DNA of 35,703 nucleotides from WO2-35-19 sp964365465 (GCA_964365465.1 CAYIPT010000006.1:1-35703), one strand, 5' to 3'; positions 1-7,986 are shown, numbered from the stretch's first letter. Translations and numbers: made by a program. The notes: a model not told the origin generated them from the letters alone.

Positions 1-496
1 TATTGATACGCAAAATTTATATCACAGCGCCAAAAATATTTATGGCGCCAAAGTCAATTTTGACCAGGTGGTTAAAGAGGGTCTGGCCGGCCGGTCGCTG
101 ACGCGGGCGGTGGCTTATGTCATCACTACGGAATCGGGCGAAGAAAAAAACTTTTTTGAGGCGTTGGAAAAGATAGGAATTGAAACCAAAACCAAAAACT
201 TGCAGATTTTTGCAGGTGGAGCCAAAAAAGGAGACTGGGATGTGGGTTTGGCAGTAGACGCTATCAAGCTCGCTCCCAAACTAGATGCTGTTATTTTGGT
301 TACTGGTGATGGTGATTTCGTTCCTCTTGTAGAATATTTAAAAAATGGCGGCTGCCAAGTGGAAGTGGCATCATTCGGCAAATCAACATCGGCTCGTCTT
401 ATTGAAGTTGCCGACGATTTCATTGACCTTGATAAAAATCCAAGGAAATATTTGATTTCAGGGATGAAAAATAGAAATAGGAATAATATTTTGTGA
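1..496 (+). CDS. NYN-domain (LabA/DUF88-like) protein, 5' end outside window
   Basis: The reading frame is open from base 2, and the residues encoded before the GTG at 68 (IDTQNLYHSAKNIYGAKVNF) are the typical first strand of a NYN/PIN-like nuclease fold, so the gene starts upstream of the window. Later come VILVTGDGDFVPLVEYL, the conserved acidic DGDF motif of the family, and VEVASFGKSTSARLIEVADDFIDL, the usual C-terminal part. NYN proteins are Mg-dependent RNases or RNA-binding proteins; the substrate here is unknown. The gene ends with TGA at 494-496, 29 nt before hicB, which has its own promoter. Identification of the family is firm; function is inferred only from the family. Confidence 0.85.
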   Translation, partial: IDTQNLYHSAKNIYGAKVNFDQVVKEGLAGRSLTRAVAYVITTESGEEKNFFEALEKIGIETKTKNLQIFAGGAKKGDWDVGLAVDAIKLAPKLDAVILVTGDGDFVPLVEYLKNGGCQVEVASFGKSTSARLIEVADDFIDLDKNPRKYLISGMKNRNRNNIL

Positions 497-510
497 ATTT
501 GGTCATTTTA

Positions 511-519
511 TGATATTCT
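511..519 (+). promoter_or_regulatory. Extended -10 promoter of hicBA
   Basis: TG-a-TATTCT ends 6 nt before the hicB ATG at 526, which would put +1 on the start codon. No Shine-Dalgarno is present. Confidence 0.5.
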
Positions 520-525
520 AGAAGC

Positions 526-759
526 ATGGTTAATAAAGATAAAAATATGTTTTCTGTTGAATTTGAACGAGAGACAGATGGGCGATGGATTGCGGAAATT
601 TCCAAACTTCCTGGCGTTTTAGCGTATGGAGAAACCAAAGTGCAAGCCAAGCAAAAAGTTTATGCTTTGGCGCTACGCGTTTTGGCAGATAAAGCCGAGC
701 ATGGTCGCATACCAATTTCTGTTTCTAAACTATTTGCTTATGGAATGGCGAGCCGTTAA
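526..759 (+). CDS. hicB: HicB-like antitoxin
   Basis: The 77-residue protein opens with FSVEFERETDGRWIAEISKLPGV, the beta strands of the partial RNase H fold typical of HicB antitoxins, followed by a helix rich in Ala/Lys. It would bind and block the HicA mRNA interferase. It overlaps hicA by 20 nt, giving antitoxin-first order (many hicAB loci are toxin-first). The protein lacks an obvious C-terminal helix-turn-helix or ribbon-helix-helix, so any autoregulation would have to use another region. The start at 526 is supported by a -10 element 6 nt upstream. Family assignment is good. Confidence 0.85.
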   Translation: MVNKDKNMFSVEFERETDGRWIAEISKLPGVLAYGETKVQAKQKVYALALRVLADKAEHGRIPISVSKLFAYGMASR

Positions 760-949
760 AGCTGCGCATGTTTTGAGGTCTTTGCTGAAAATGGGGTGGT
801 CTATCCGTAGGCAAAAAGGTTCACACAAAATTCTTTTTAAATCAGGTCGTTCGGATTATACTTTTGCATTTCACGATCGGGAAGAAATCGGACCAAAAAT
901 GTTGTCTCGCATCTCGAAACATACAGGACTTAAACCCGAGGATTTGTAG
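740..949 (+). CDS. hicA: HicA-like toxin (mRNA interferase)
   Basis: The 69-residue protein has the double-stranded-RNA-binding-like HicA fold signature: VLRSLLKMGWSIRRQKGSHKILFK, with the conserved catalytic His in GSH, then a second strand (YTFAFHDREEIGPKMLSRISKHTGL). HicA cleaves mRNA independently of the ribosome and is neutralised by the HicB encoded just upstream. The frame is open further upstream to 626, but that part overlaps hicB and has no homology features; the ATG at 740 gives the normal HicA length. Translation is probably coupled to hicB. Confidence 0.87.
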   Translation: MEWRAVKAAHVLRSLLKMGWSIRRQKGSHKILFKSGRSDYTFAFHDREEIGPKMLSRISKHTGLKPEDL

Positions 950-953
950 AGTA

Positions 954-985
954 CACAGATAACAGACGGTCGTCAGTAATCTGTG
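954..985. repeat. Symmetric palindrome after hicA
   Basis: CACAGAT (954-960) pairs with ATCTGTG (979-985), and inside it GACG-gt-CGTC is another perfect palindrome, separated by 4-nt internal loops. It lies 4 nt after the hicA stop. There is no T-tract, so it may be an RNA 3' end stabiliser or an operator rather than an intrinsic terminator. Confidence 0.5.
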
Positions 986-1020
986 CATGGATAAAAAAGA
1001 AAACAAAAAATCTAGCAAAC

Positions 1021-1048
1021 TTGTTTTTTTATGCGAATATGCTTTACT
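1021..1048 (+). promoter_or_regulatory. Promoter of the small membrane protein gene
   Basis: TTGTTT (1021-1026), a 16-nt spacer, and extended -10 TG-c-TTTACT (1043-1048). Predicted +1 near 1055 leaves a leader of about 17 nt carrying the Shine-Dalgarno AGAGGAGG. Confidence 0.4.
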
Positions 1049-1071
1049 GAAATAAGAGGAGGTTGCCTGCA

Positions 1072-1269
1072 ATGCAAGTTTTTAGTTCTCATCCAGCACA
1101 ACTTTTGGGGGGAATACAAATAGGGAGACTCGAAGCCCCTTGTGGTATTTCCAAAGAAGAAGAGCTCCTCATTAGGGGCGCGTTTAAGCTAATAGGAAGC
1201 ACACTGAAGGTGGGGGTCTTTGCTCTTTTTGTTCTTGGGGCTTACATTTCTAAAGATGACAAATGTTGA
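1072..1269 (+). CDS. Small hypothetical membrane protein
   Basis: This 65-residue protein is not recognised. Residues from about 43 to 60 (STLKVGVFALFVLGAYIS) form one likely membrane helix, preceded by a mixed polar segment with one Cys; it ends in KDDKC. The ATG at 1072 is chosen over the TTG at 1063 because AGAGGAGG (1055-1062) is at ideal spacing to the ATG. It is a stand-alone unit with its own promoter, Shine-Dalgarno and intrinsic terminator, a layout shared with four other hypothetical or radical SAM genes in this window and unlike the leaderless-looking neighbours. No function can be assigned. Confidence 0.6.
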   Translation: MQVFSSHPAQLLGGIQIGRLEAPCGISKEEELLIRGAFKLIGSTLKVGVFALFVLGAYISKDDKC

Positions 1270-1288
1270 TGAATAGTTTGTCATCTTG

Positions 1289-1317
1289 GGGGATCTCTGT
1301 GATCCCCTTTTTCTTTA
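1289..1317 (+). terminator. Intrinsic terminator
   Basis: GGGGATC, loop tctgt, GATCCCC, then TTTTTCTTT. Ends the small membrane protein transcript. Confidence 0.85.
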
Positions 1318-1364
1318 TAATTAATTTTTTGTTCCCACAATTTTTTCTCATTGCAATTTTATTT

Positions 1365-1373
1365 TGCTATAAT
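1365..1373 (+). promoter_or_regulatory. Extended -10 promoter of the pilus operon
   Basis: TG-c-TATAAT at 1365-1373, a full-consensus extended -10. The -35 region is weak. Predicted +1 is near 1380, so unlike most genes here the pil operon would have a 5' leader of about 60 nt. Confidence 0.6.
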
Positions 1374-1390
1374 AAAAAGGAAATAATAAA

Positions 1391-1437
1391 GCCGCACTCC
1401 AGATGACGGTATCGTGCGGCACGATTTCGCTAAATCG
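1391..1437 (+). promoter_or_regulatory. Two tandem stem-loops in the pilB leader
   Basis: GCCGCAC (1391-1397) pairs with GTGCGGC (1414-1420), then CGATTT (1422-1427) pairs with AAATCG (1432-1437) around a 4-nt loop. The second stem ends one nucleotide before the preferred pilB ATG at 1439. There is no Shine-Dalgarno. The structure may control initiation of pilB; that is inference. Confidence 0.45.
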
Positions 1438-1438
1438 C

Positions 1439-3190
1439 ATGCATGTAGAAGATTCACAAATAAAAAATTTTATAATTGACGCCGGGCTTATTTCCCAGTC
1501 GGAAGTAGAAGAGGCGGAAAAAGAAGCCAAGTCAAAAAAGAAACCAATAAGCGAAATCCTTGTAGCCAAGGGCAAATTTTCTGAAGATGACATTCGCCGA
1601 GTGCAAGCATATATTCTAGGTATTCCTTTTATAAACTTGAAGGGACAGGTATTGAATCGGGATATTTTAAATCTTATTCCGGAGCCCATTGCCAGAAAGC
1701 ATAATATTGTCGCCTTTGCTAAAAAAGATGATGTACTGGAAGTGGCCATGCTGGATACGGATGATTTGCAGGCGCTAAATTCAATTAAGAAAAAAGTGGG
1801 GCTTAAAATTTTGTCCCGCCTGACTGATTCTGAATCAATGCGGAGCGTTTTGATTCAATATCAAAAAAATCTGAAAGATGAATTCGGCGATCTTATAAAA
1901 AACGATTCGGACGAAATAAAGACCATTACCGAAAAACTGCCGAACGAAAACACTTCCGAGGGCGATTTAAAAAAACTGGCCGAGGAATTGCCAGTGGTGC
2001 GAATCGTCGATACTTTGCTTAAGCACGCCATCATTCAAAATTCCTCCGATATTCATATTGAGCCGTTGGAAGATCAGATTTTGGTGAGATACAGAATTGA
2101 CGGAATTTTGCATGACGCCATGATTTTACCTAAGCACATCGGCTATTCTTTGGCGGCTCGCATCAAAGTGCTTTCCAATTTGAGGCTTGATGAAAAACGA
2201 CTCCCTCAAGACGGCCGTTTCAAAATTGATATGAACGGGGAAAAGGTCTCGTTCCGCGTATCCACTTTGCCCGTTTATTACGGCGAGAAAGTGGTAATGC
2301 GGCTTTTGCGTGAGTCGGTTTCCGGTTTTACTTTGGAGTCACTGGGATTTCATGGGCAAGGTTTGGAACTTTTGCATAAGGCCTTGCAACATACTACGGG
2401 CATGGTTCTTACTACCGGTCCCACCGGTAGTGGCAAGTCAACCACTCTCTACACAATGCTTGATATTTTGAATACGGCCGATGTGAATATTTCTACCATT
2501 GAAGATCCGGTTGAATACCAAATGAAAAGAATCAACCAAACCCAGGTCAAGCCGGATATAGGGCTTACTTTTGCTTCGGGGTTACGCACTTTGGTGCGGC
2601 AAGATCCTGATATTATAATGGTTGGCGAAATTCGCGACAACGAAACGGCCTCATTGGCTATCAATGCTTCCTTAACCGGCCATTTGGTGCTTTCAACTTT
2701 ACATACCAATTCGGCTGCCGGTGCGGTGCCGCGTCTGATTGATATGAAAGTTGAGCCGTTTCTTATCGTTTCCACCATTGATGTCATCATTGCTCAAAGA
2801 TTGGTCAGAAAATTATCAGACAAAAAAGAAAAATATTATCTATCCAAAGCGGAAGCGGAATCAATATCCAAAGTAGTTAATCTGGATCATGTTTTGGATG
2901 TTCTCAGGGAGGAAAAAATAGTGAGCAAAAAAGACGATTGGGAAAATATACCATTTTTCAAACCGGGAAAAGGGACAGGAGAAGAAGGTTTTAAGGGTAG
3001 AATAGGCATTTATGAAGTGCTCAATGTTTCCACTGCCATTAAGGATTTGATAATCAAGGGTGCTACCACCGAAGATATGGAATTGCAGGCCAAAAAGGAA
3101 GGCATGCTCACAATGCTTGAGGACGGCATCTTCAAAGCTGCCCAGGGGCTCACCACTATTGAAGAGGTCTTGAGAGTTGTGTCGGAGTAA
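1439..3190 (+). CDS. pilB: Type IV pilus assembly ATPase PilB/GspE
   Basis: The extension motor of the type IV pilus: a cytoplasmic hexameric ATPase. The N-terminal MshEN-type domain is followed by the T2SSE ATPase core with Walker A GPTGSGKSTT near residue 327, Asp box IEDPVEY, Walker B LRQDPDIIMVGEIRD-like segment (here VRQDPDIIMVGEIRD), and His box HLVLSTLHTN. After AQRLVRKL most family members carry a tetracysteine zinc site; here it is SDKKEKYYLSK and the cysteines are absent. Start: the frame extends to an ATG at 1403, but that codon sits inside a stem-loop; the ATG at 1439 giving MHVEDSQIKNF is preferred. First gene of the pil operon, 6 nt before pilC. Confidence 0.93.
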   Translation: MHVEDSQIKNFIIDAGLISQSEVEEAEKEAKSKKKPISEILVAKGKFSEDDIRRVQAYILGIPFINLKGQVLNRDILNLIPEPIARKHNIVAFAKKDDVLEVAMLDTDDLQALNSIKKKVGLKILSRLTDSESMRSVLIQYQKNLKDEFGDLIKNDSDEIKTITEKLPNENTSEGDLKKLAEELPVVRIVDTLLKHAIIQNSSDIHIEPLEDQILVRYRIDGILHDAMILPKHIGYSLAARIKVLSNLRLDEKRLPQDGRFKIDMNGEKVSFRVSTLPVYYGEKVVMRLLRESVSGFTLESLGFHGQGLELLHKALQHTTGMVLTTGPTGSGKSTTLYTMLDILNTADVNISTIEDPVEYQMKRINQTQVKPDIGLTFASGLRTLVRQDPDIIMVGEIRDNETASLAINASLTGHLVLSTLHTNSAAGAVPRLIDMKVEPFLIVSTIDVIIAQRLVRKLSDKKEKYYLSKAEAESISKVVNLDHVLDVLREEKIVSKKDDWENIPFFKPGKGTGEEGFKGRIGIYEVLNVSTAIKDLIIKGATTEDMELQAKKEGMLTMLEDGIFKAAQGLTTIEEVLRVVSE

Positions 3191-3196
3191 AAACAA

Positions 3197-4408
3197 ATGT
3201 TGCTTTATAAATATAAATATATAAAAGAAGGAGAGGAAAAAGAGGAGACCAGAGAGTTTTCGGATAAGGCGGCGCTTTACGCCTCGGTGCGTTCAAACGG
3301 CGGCTCCATACTTTCAGCTGAAGAGGTGGAAGCCGAAGGATCTTCTTTCAAATATTTTTCATTTATAAAAAAAATAAAAGCTCAAGAAGTCATAACCTTT
3401 GCCAAGAATTTGGCAGTTATGATAGAGGCCGGCCTCTCGGTTTCTCGGGCGCTTTCCATATTGCAAAAACAATCAAGAAATAAAAAATTAATCGCCATTC
3501 TTGAAGGCGTCAGTGTTTCAGTAAACGGAGGAGAAACATTATCCAAGTCATTGGAAGCGCACCCGGACACATTTTCAGGTTTATTTGTTTCTATGGTTAA
3601 AGCGGGAGAAGAGTCGGGAAAGCTTTCTTATTCCTTGCGGATTGTAGCCGACCAACTTGAAAAAGCCCACACTCTCTCCAAAAAAATAAAGGGAGCCATG
3701 ATTTATCCGACTGTTATTATGATCGTGATGGTTGTTATAGGCATTGTTCTTATGGTTTATATGGTGCCCACCCTGGCCGAAACATTCAAGGGCTTAAATA
3801 TAAAATTGCCGTTGCCGACAAGAATTATTATAGCCATAAGCGATTTTTTAAGAGTCAATGTTATTCTGACTTTTGGAACTCTCCTAGCTCTTATTTTTGG
3901 TTTTATATTTGGGCCTAAAACCAAAAAGGGTAAAAATGCCTTGGATTTTATCGTTCTCCATGTGCCCATGGTTAAAAATATGACCAAAGAAGTGAATGCG
4001 GCCAGAACGGCTAGAACCCTTTCTTCCCTCATTTCTTCCGGAGTGGACATTGTCGGCGCCATTGGCATTACTAGCGCTGTGCTCCAGAATCATTATTTCA
4101 AAAATTTATTAAACGAGGCCGCCAAGCAAGTGGAAATAGGCGAACTTTTATCCGCCTCTCTTGCCAATGAAAAAAGCAATCTTTATCCTATTTTTGTCGG
4201 AGAAATGCTGGCTGTCGGCGAGGAAACAGGCAAAACAACGGAAATGCTTGATAATATAGCCACTTATTATGAGGCCGAAGTTGATCAAAAAACCAAAGAC
4301 CTTTCCACCATCATTGAGCCATTTCTCATGGTGCTAATCGGCATAGCTGTCGGAATTTTTGCCATAGCCATGATGTTGCCGACATACTCTTTGGTGGATG
4401 CGATGTAG
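3197..4408 (+). CDS. pilC: Type IV pilus inner-membrane platform protein PilC/GspF
   Basis: A 403-residue polytopic platform protein that couples PilB to pilin insertion. It has two T2SSF domains: the first around residues 70-190 (FAKNLAVMIEAGLSVSRAL, MVKAGEESGKL), the second around 270-400 (ARTLSSLISSGVDIVGAI, VGEMLAVGEETGKTTEML). Three membrane segments are visible near 166-190, 217-237 and 372-398. The arrangement and length are normal. It follows pilB by 6 nt with no Shine-Dalgarno and no promoter, so it is co-transcribed. Confidence 0.94.
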   Translation: MLLYKYKYIKEGEEKEETREFSDKAALYASVRSNGGSILSAEEVEAEGSSFKYFSFIKKIKAQEVITFAKNLAVMIEAGLSVSRALSILQKQSRNKKLIAILEGVSVSVNGGETLSKSLEAHPDTFSGLFVSMVKAGEESGKLSYSLRIVADQLEKAHTLSKKIKGAMIYPTVIMIVMVVIGIVLMVYMVPTLAETFKGLNIKLPLPTRIIIAISDFLRVNVILTFGTLLALIFGFIFGPKTKKGKNALDFIVLHVPMVKNMTKEVNAARTARTLSSLISSGVDIVGAIGITSAVLQNHYFKNLLNEAAKQVEIGELLSASLANEKSNLYPIFVGEMLAVGEETGKTTEMLDNIATYYEAEVDQKTKDLSTIIEPFLMVLIGIAVGIFAIAMMLPTYSLVDAM

Positions 4409-4425
4409 TAATATTTGAAAATTTA

Positions 4426-4923
4426 ATGAAAATTGGAAATTGGAAATTGAAAGAGGCTTGCCCCGCGAAGCTTAAGCGAAGTGGGGGATATACTTTGATG
4501 GAACTGCTTATGGTTATTGTTATTTTTACAATAATCATGTCTGTGTCGCTCTATTTCTTTTTAGGGGCCAGCAAGAAAGAAGCGCTGGAAAAAGATGCGG
4601 CCGGACTGACCGCCCTGATTCGCAACGCCAGATTGCTTTCTGTCGCTTCAAAAAACGCTTTGCCTTTTGGCATTCATATTCAAAATGACAAAGCCGTTTT
4701 GTTTGAAGGCAGTTCATATATTGCGGGCGGGGCCAATGAAAAAATCATTACATTCTCCAGAGAAGTTTATATGTCTTTATACACTCTAAACCTTAATAGT
4801 CCGGATATAGTTTTTAACAGATTAACCGGCAACACTTCAAATTACGGCGCCATCATGCTTTCTCTCAAAGACGGGAGCGCTTCAACCACCATTACAATAT
4901 TGAGAACCGGAGTGATACAATAA
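4426..4923 (+). CDS. Type IV pseudopilin (GspH/FimT-like) with repeat-derived leader
   Basis: Prepilin-peptidase site SGG^YTLMELLMVIVIF with Glu at mature position 5 and a hydrophobic helix to about residue 46, followed by a globular domain starting AAGLTALIRNARLLSVASKN, typical of GspH/FimT minor pilins. The 21-residue leader is unusual: its first part is encoded by GGAAATTGGAAATTGA (4435-4450), which recurs reverse-complemented inside the RNase H gene, and its second part by a hairpin (4461-4486). No alternative start downstream is in frame, so the leader seems to have been built from dispersed repeats. Part of the pil operon, 17 nt after pilC. Confidence 0.88.
   Translation: MKIGNWKLKEACPAKLKRSGGYTLMELLMVIVIFTIIMSVSLYFFLGASKKEALEKDAAGLTALIRNARLLSVASKNALPFGIHIQNDKAVLFEGSSYIAGGANEKIITFSREVYMSLYTLNLNSPDIVFNRLTGNTSNYGAIMLSLKDGSASTTITILRTGVIQ
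4435..4450 (+). repeat. 16-bp dispersed repeat in pseudopilin leader
   Basis: GGAAATTGGAAATTGA here is the exact reverse complement of 16135-16150 in the RNase H gene. Both copies are inside coding sequence. Confidence 0.75.
4461..4486 (+). repeat. Hairpin repeat in pseudopilin leader
   Basis: CCCCGC (4461-4466) pairs with GTGGGG (4481-4486, one G-U), enclosing the palindrome GCTTAAGC (4470-4477). It encodes CPAKLKRSG of the prepilin leader. Confidence 0.5.
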
Positions 4924-4928
4924 TACAA

Positions 4929-5399
4929 ATGAAAATTAATAAAGGTTTTAGTTTGGTTGAAGTTATAGTTGCGGTTTCCGTCGCTATTTTTTCCATACTG
5001 GCCGTTTGGAAGGTCTACATCTTCTTTATTAAAATTTCTCTTTCAAACCCGGCCACGTTTCAAGCTTCTTTTCTGGCCGAAGAGGGGGTTGAGGCCGTAA
5101 AATTTATGCGCGATTATGGTTGGAATACCAATATCGCCCCCCTTTCTTCCAGCACTTCCTACACTTTGGTTTTTGGGACAACCTGGGGGTTGACCGCGAC
5201 ACCCTCGTTTATTGACGGGAGGTTTGATAGACGCATTATTTTTTCCGATGTTTACAGAGATGGATTGGGAAATATTGCTGAGATCGGTTCACCCGATGCC
5301 GGCACTAAAAAGGTCTTGGTTACGGTCTCATGGCCGAATGAAACCGGAACATCTACTAAAGAAATAACAACATATGTCAGCAACATTTTTAAAAATTAA
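4929..5399 (+). CDS. Type IV pseudopilin (PilV/GspI-like)
   Basis: A 156-residue minor pilin. The leader is only six residues, MKINKG^FSLVEVIVAVSVAIFS, with Gly at -1, Phe at +1 and Glu at +5, the canonical class III signal cut by prepilin peptidase. The segment LAEEGVEAVKFMRDYGWN matches the usual PilV/GspI region after the helix. It starts 5 nt after the previous pseudopilin and its last 26 nt overlap the next one. Its role is as a minor subunit that primes or tips the pilus; the exact type is inferred. Confidence 0.87.
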   Translation: MKINKGFSLVEVIVAVSVAIFSILAVWKVYIFFIKISLSNPATFQASFLAEEGVEAVKFMRDYGWNTNIAPLSSSTSYTLVFGTTWGLTATPSFIDGRFDRRIIFSDVYRDGLGNIAEIGSPDAGTKKVLVTVSWPNETGTSTKEITTYVSNIFKN

Positions 5400-5880
5400 A
5401 GATAATAAGAGGGGTATTACTCTGATAGAGACCATTATATATATGGTGCTTTTAACTTTGGTAATGGGTGTTATTGTCCAAATGCTTGTTGCTATGGGCG
5501 GAGTTTACCGCAATATTAAACTTACTCGCGAAATTGAAAGCTCGGGAACTATCGCCATGGAAAGCATGCTTAGGGAAATCCGCAACGCTTCAAATGTGGT
5601 GACGAGCGGCAGCACTCTCGAGGAAAGTCCGGGTAAACTAATTATTGCCGGCACTGATGAGAGTTTTAATCCTTATAATATGACTTTTGATACTGCTGGC
5701 GGCGCTATCCGGGTCTCTAAAGATGGCGATGCTCCAGCGGCTCTCACTTCATCATCCGTGGCAGTGAACTATCTGCTTTTTAATCGCGTTTCCACTTCAA
5801 CTTCCGAGGGGGTGAGAATAGAGTTGGAAATTTCAGGCAAGCGATTTTACGGGTTTACTGTTTTGAGAGGATCATATTAA
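5374..5880 (+). CDS. Type IV pseudopilin (PilW/GspJ-like)
   Basis: A 168-residue minor pilin with leader MSATFLKIKDNKRG, cleavage before ITLIETIIYMVLLTLVMG, Glu at +5 and a long hydrophobic helix. The following EIESSGTIAMESMLREIRNASNV resembles the PilW/GspJ conserved region. The start overlaps the previous gene by 26 nt, suggesting translational coupling; no other start gives a proper leader. Third of three adjacent pseudopilins, as in operons that encode a tip complex. Confidence 0.87.
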   Translation: MSATFLKIKDNKRGITLIETIIYMVLLTLVMGVIVQMLVAMGGVYRNIKLTREIESSGTIAMESMLREIRNASNVVTSGSTLEESPGKLIIAGTDESFNPYNMTFDTAGGAIRVSKDGDAPAALTSSSVAVNYLLFNRVSTSTSEGVRIELEISGKRFYGFTVLRGSY

Positions 5881-5889
5881 ATTAAAAAA

Positions 5890-7188
5890 ATGAAAATAAA
5901 ACAAAAAGGCCAAATAATGATTATCGCTGTCATATTTTTTATTTGCATTTCAGCTGTTATTATTTTAGGTCTGGCCAATCCGGTAGTCAGGCACTTTTCC
6001 ATGGCCACTTCCATTGCCACATCCAAGGAAAGTTTTTATGCCGCTGAAGCGGGGGTTGAAGATATATTTTATCGTTTGAATTCGTCAATACCGGTCGCTT
6101 CGTCCCAGACCTTGTTTGTGGGCGACCACAGCGTGACGACTGAGGTTGAAAACGAGCCCAGCGGCAAGGTAGTTACGGCGTCTGGGGAAGCTGACAATTA
6201 TTTAAGGAAAATTAAAGCCCATTTAGCTCTTGGCACAGGCGTTTCTTTTCGTTATGGAATTCAGGCGGGCGCGGGCGGTTTTGAGCTTTTTAATACCTCA
6301 AGCGTTACGGGCAATATTCATTCAAGCGGACCGATTACTGGACACAACGGCAATGGTGTGAATGGGGATGTGATATCAGCCGGTCCGGGCGGAATTATCG
6401 ATGGCATTCACACAACCGGCAATGCTTATGCTCATACAATAAATAATTCCGTTATAGACAAAGATGCTTACTATGCCACAACCATAAGCGGCACTATGGT
6501 TTCGGGAGTGTCTCATCCCGGAAGCCCCGATCAGGAAACGGCTGATTTGCCCATATCAGATGCTCAAATTAATGGTTGGGAAAATATTGCTCAAACAGGA
6601 GGAATTATTCCAGCCAGTGATTGCGTCGACGGCACATACGATATTACTTCCGATATTACTTTGGGTCCCGTTAAAATAGAGTGCAATCTTTTCATTAAGG
6701 GAAACGATATCACACTTACTATTGCCGGCCCTATATGGGTGGTGGGCGATATTGAAACCCAACTCACTCCGGATTTAAGGATAATTGCCTCTCTTGGCAA
6801 CCAAAATGTGGCCTTGATTGCCGATAATCCTTCAAACAGGGCGGGAAGCGGCATAATAAAAATTGGACAGGGCACGGAATTTTACGGGTCGGGATCTCCT
6901 AATTCGTTTGTTTTTACAATCTCTCAAAATAATAGCGCAGAAACAGGTGGGTCAACAGACGCAATCAGTATTGGGCAATCGGCGGGGGGAGAGGGTAAGG
7001 CGGTAGCTTACGCTAGTCATGGACAGATAACTCTCGGCCAAAGTGTGGATGTAAAAGAAGCCACTGCCTATAAAATTATTCTCCAAAATTCTGCCAATGT
7101 AACCTATGATATCGGCCTGCCAAGCGCCATTTTTTCTTCCGGTCCTTCCGGAGGTTTTTCGGTCTCAACATGGAAGGAGGTGGAATAA
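5890..7188 (+). CDS. PilX-like pilus-associated protein with Gly-rich repetitive region
   Basis: The N-terminus (GQIMIIAVIFFICISAVIILGLANPV) is a single membrane helix followed by FYAAEAGVEDIFYRLNSS, the PilX N-terminal signature, but it lacks the +5 Glu of a true pilin. From about residue 110 the 432-residue protein is Gly/Ser/Asn/Ile-rich with short strand-turn repeats (SSVTGNIHSSGPITG, GDVISAGPGGIIDG, TIAGPIWVVGDI), suggesting a beta-helical or bactofilin-like surface domain. It closes the pil operon. A role as an adhesive or tip component is plausible but inferred. Confidence 0.75.
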   Translation: MKIKQKGQIMIIAVIFFICISAVIILGLANPVVRHFSMATSIATSKESFYAAEAGVEDIFYRLNSSIPVASSQTLFVGDHSVTTEVENEPSGKVVTASGEADNYLRKIKAHLALGTGVSFRYGIQAGAGGFELFNTSSVTGNIHSSGPITGHNGNGVNGDVISAGPGGIIDGIHTTGNAYAHTINNSVIDKDAYYATTISGTMVSGVSHPGSPDQETADLPISDAQINGWENIAQTGGIIPASDCVDGTYDITSDITLGPVKIECNLFIKGNDITLTIAGPIWVVGDIETQLTPDLRIIASLGNQNVALIADNPSNRAGSGIIKIGQGTEFYGSGSPNSFVFTISQNNSAETGGSTDAISIGQSAGGEGKAVAYASHGQITLGQSVDVKEATAYKIILQNSANVTYDIGLPSAIFSSGPSGGFSVSTWKEVE

Positions 7189-7203
7189 CCTACTTGGGTG
7201 AGT

Positions 7204-7209
7204 TATGAT
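7204..7209 (+). promoter_or_regulatory. -10 element of tpiA
   Basis: TATGAT ends 6 nt before the tpiA ATG at 7216; predicts a leaderless mRNA. No clear -35 or TG extension. Confidence 0.35.
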
Positions 7210-7215
7210 ATAGAA

Positions 7216-7986
7216 ATGAAAAAAAGAAATTTAGTGGTGGCCAATTGGAAAATGAATCCTGAAAGCTTGGAAGAAGCCAAAAAAATTTTTAATGCTATCA
7301 GAAATTCGGCCAAGGGATTAAAAAATGCGGATGTTATTGTTTGCCCGCCATTTACATATTTACAGCCATTTTCAAAATTGGATTTTCCTAAAAATGTGTT
7401 TTTGGGAGCGCAGAATGTTTTTGGCGAAACCAAAGGCGCTTTCACGGGAGAGATAAGCGCCGGTATGGTGAAAAATTTAGGCGCCAATTTTTCAATTGTC
7501 GGTCATTCAGAAAGAAGGGCTATGGGCGAAACAAACGAAATAGTGAGAAAAAAGGTGCAAATTGCTTTTAATACCAATTTAATGCCCATACTTTGCATAG
7601 GAGAAAAAGAAAGAGACAAAGACGGCAATCATTTGGAGTTTATAAAAAACCAAATTAAAGAATGTTTAACTGGTTTATCCAAAAAAGATTTGGTCGGTAT
7701 TCACATTGCTTATGAGCCAATTTGGGCCATAGGCAAATCATACAAAGAAGCCATGAGCCCGACCGATATTCATGAGACAGTTTTATTTATAAAGAAGTCA
7801 TTTGGCGAATTATTTGGCAGAGACACAGCCGACTCCCTGAGAATTTTATATGGCGGATCGGTTGAGGCCGAAAATGCCTCCGAAATAGTCCGTCTCGGCA
7901 ACATTGACGGCTTCCTCGTCGGCCACGCCTCTCTTGTTCCTTCCCAATTTTCCGCCATCTTAAAAGCGGCGGATATTAAAAAATAA
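7216..7986 (+). CDS. tpiA: Triose-phosphate isomerase
   Basis: Interconverts dihydroxyacetone phosphate and glyceraldehyde 3-phosphate in glycolysis. The active-site residues are all present in the 256-residue protein: Asn10 and Lys12 in ANWKMNP, the electrophile His97 in VGHSERR, the base Glu167 in AYEPIWAIGK (start of the catalytic loop) and the phosphate-binding LYGGSV near 211. The frame can be read from a GTG at 7198, but the ATG at 7216 gives the normal N-terminus (MKKRNLVVANWKMN) and is 6 nt after a -10 element. It lies directly after the pilus operon and before a double-hairpin repeat. Confidence 0.97.
   Translation: MKKRNLVVANWKMNPESLEEAKKIFNAIRNSAKGLKNADVIVCPPFTYLQPFSKLDFPKNVFLGAQNVFGETKGAFTGEISAGMVKNLGANFSIVGHSERRAMGETNEIVRKKVQIAFNTNLMPILCIGEKERDKDGNHLEFIKNQIKECLTGLSKKDLVGIHIAYEPIWAIGKSYKEAMSPTDIHETVLFIKKSFGELFGRDTADSLRILYGGSVEAENASEIVRLGNIDGFLVGHASLVPSQFSAILKAADIKK

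Noticed and set aside
626..739. N-terminal extension of hicA upstream of 740
   Set aside because: It overlaps hicB almost entirely and shows no HicA features; normal HicA length starts at 740.
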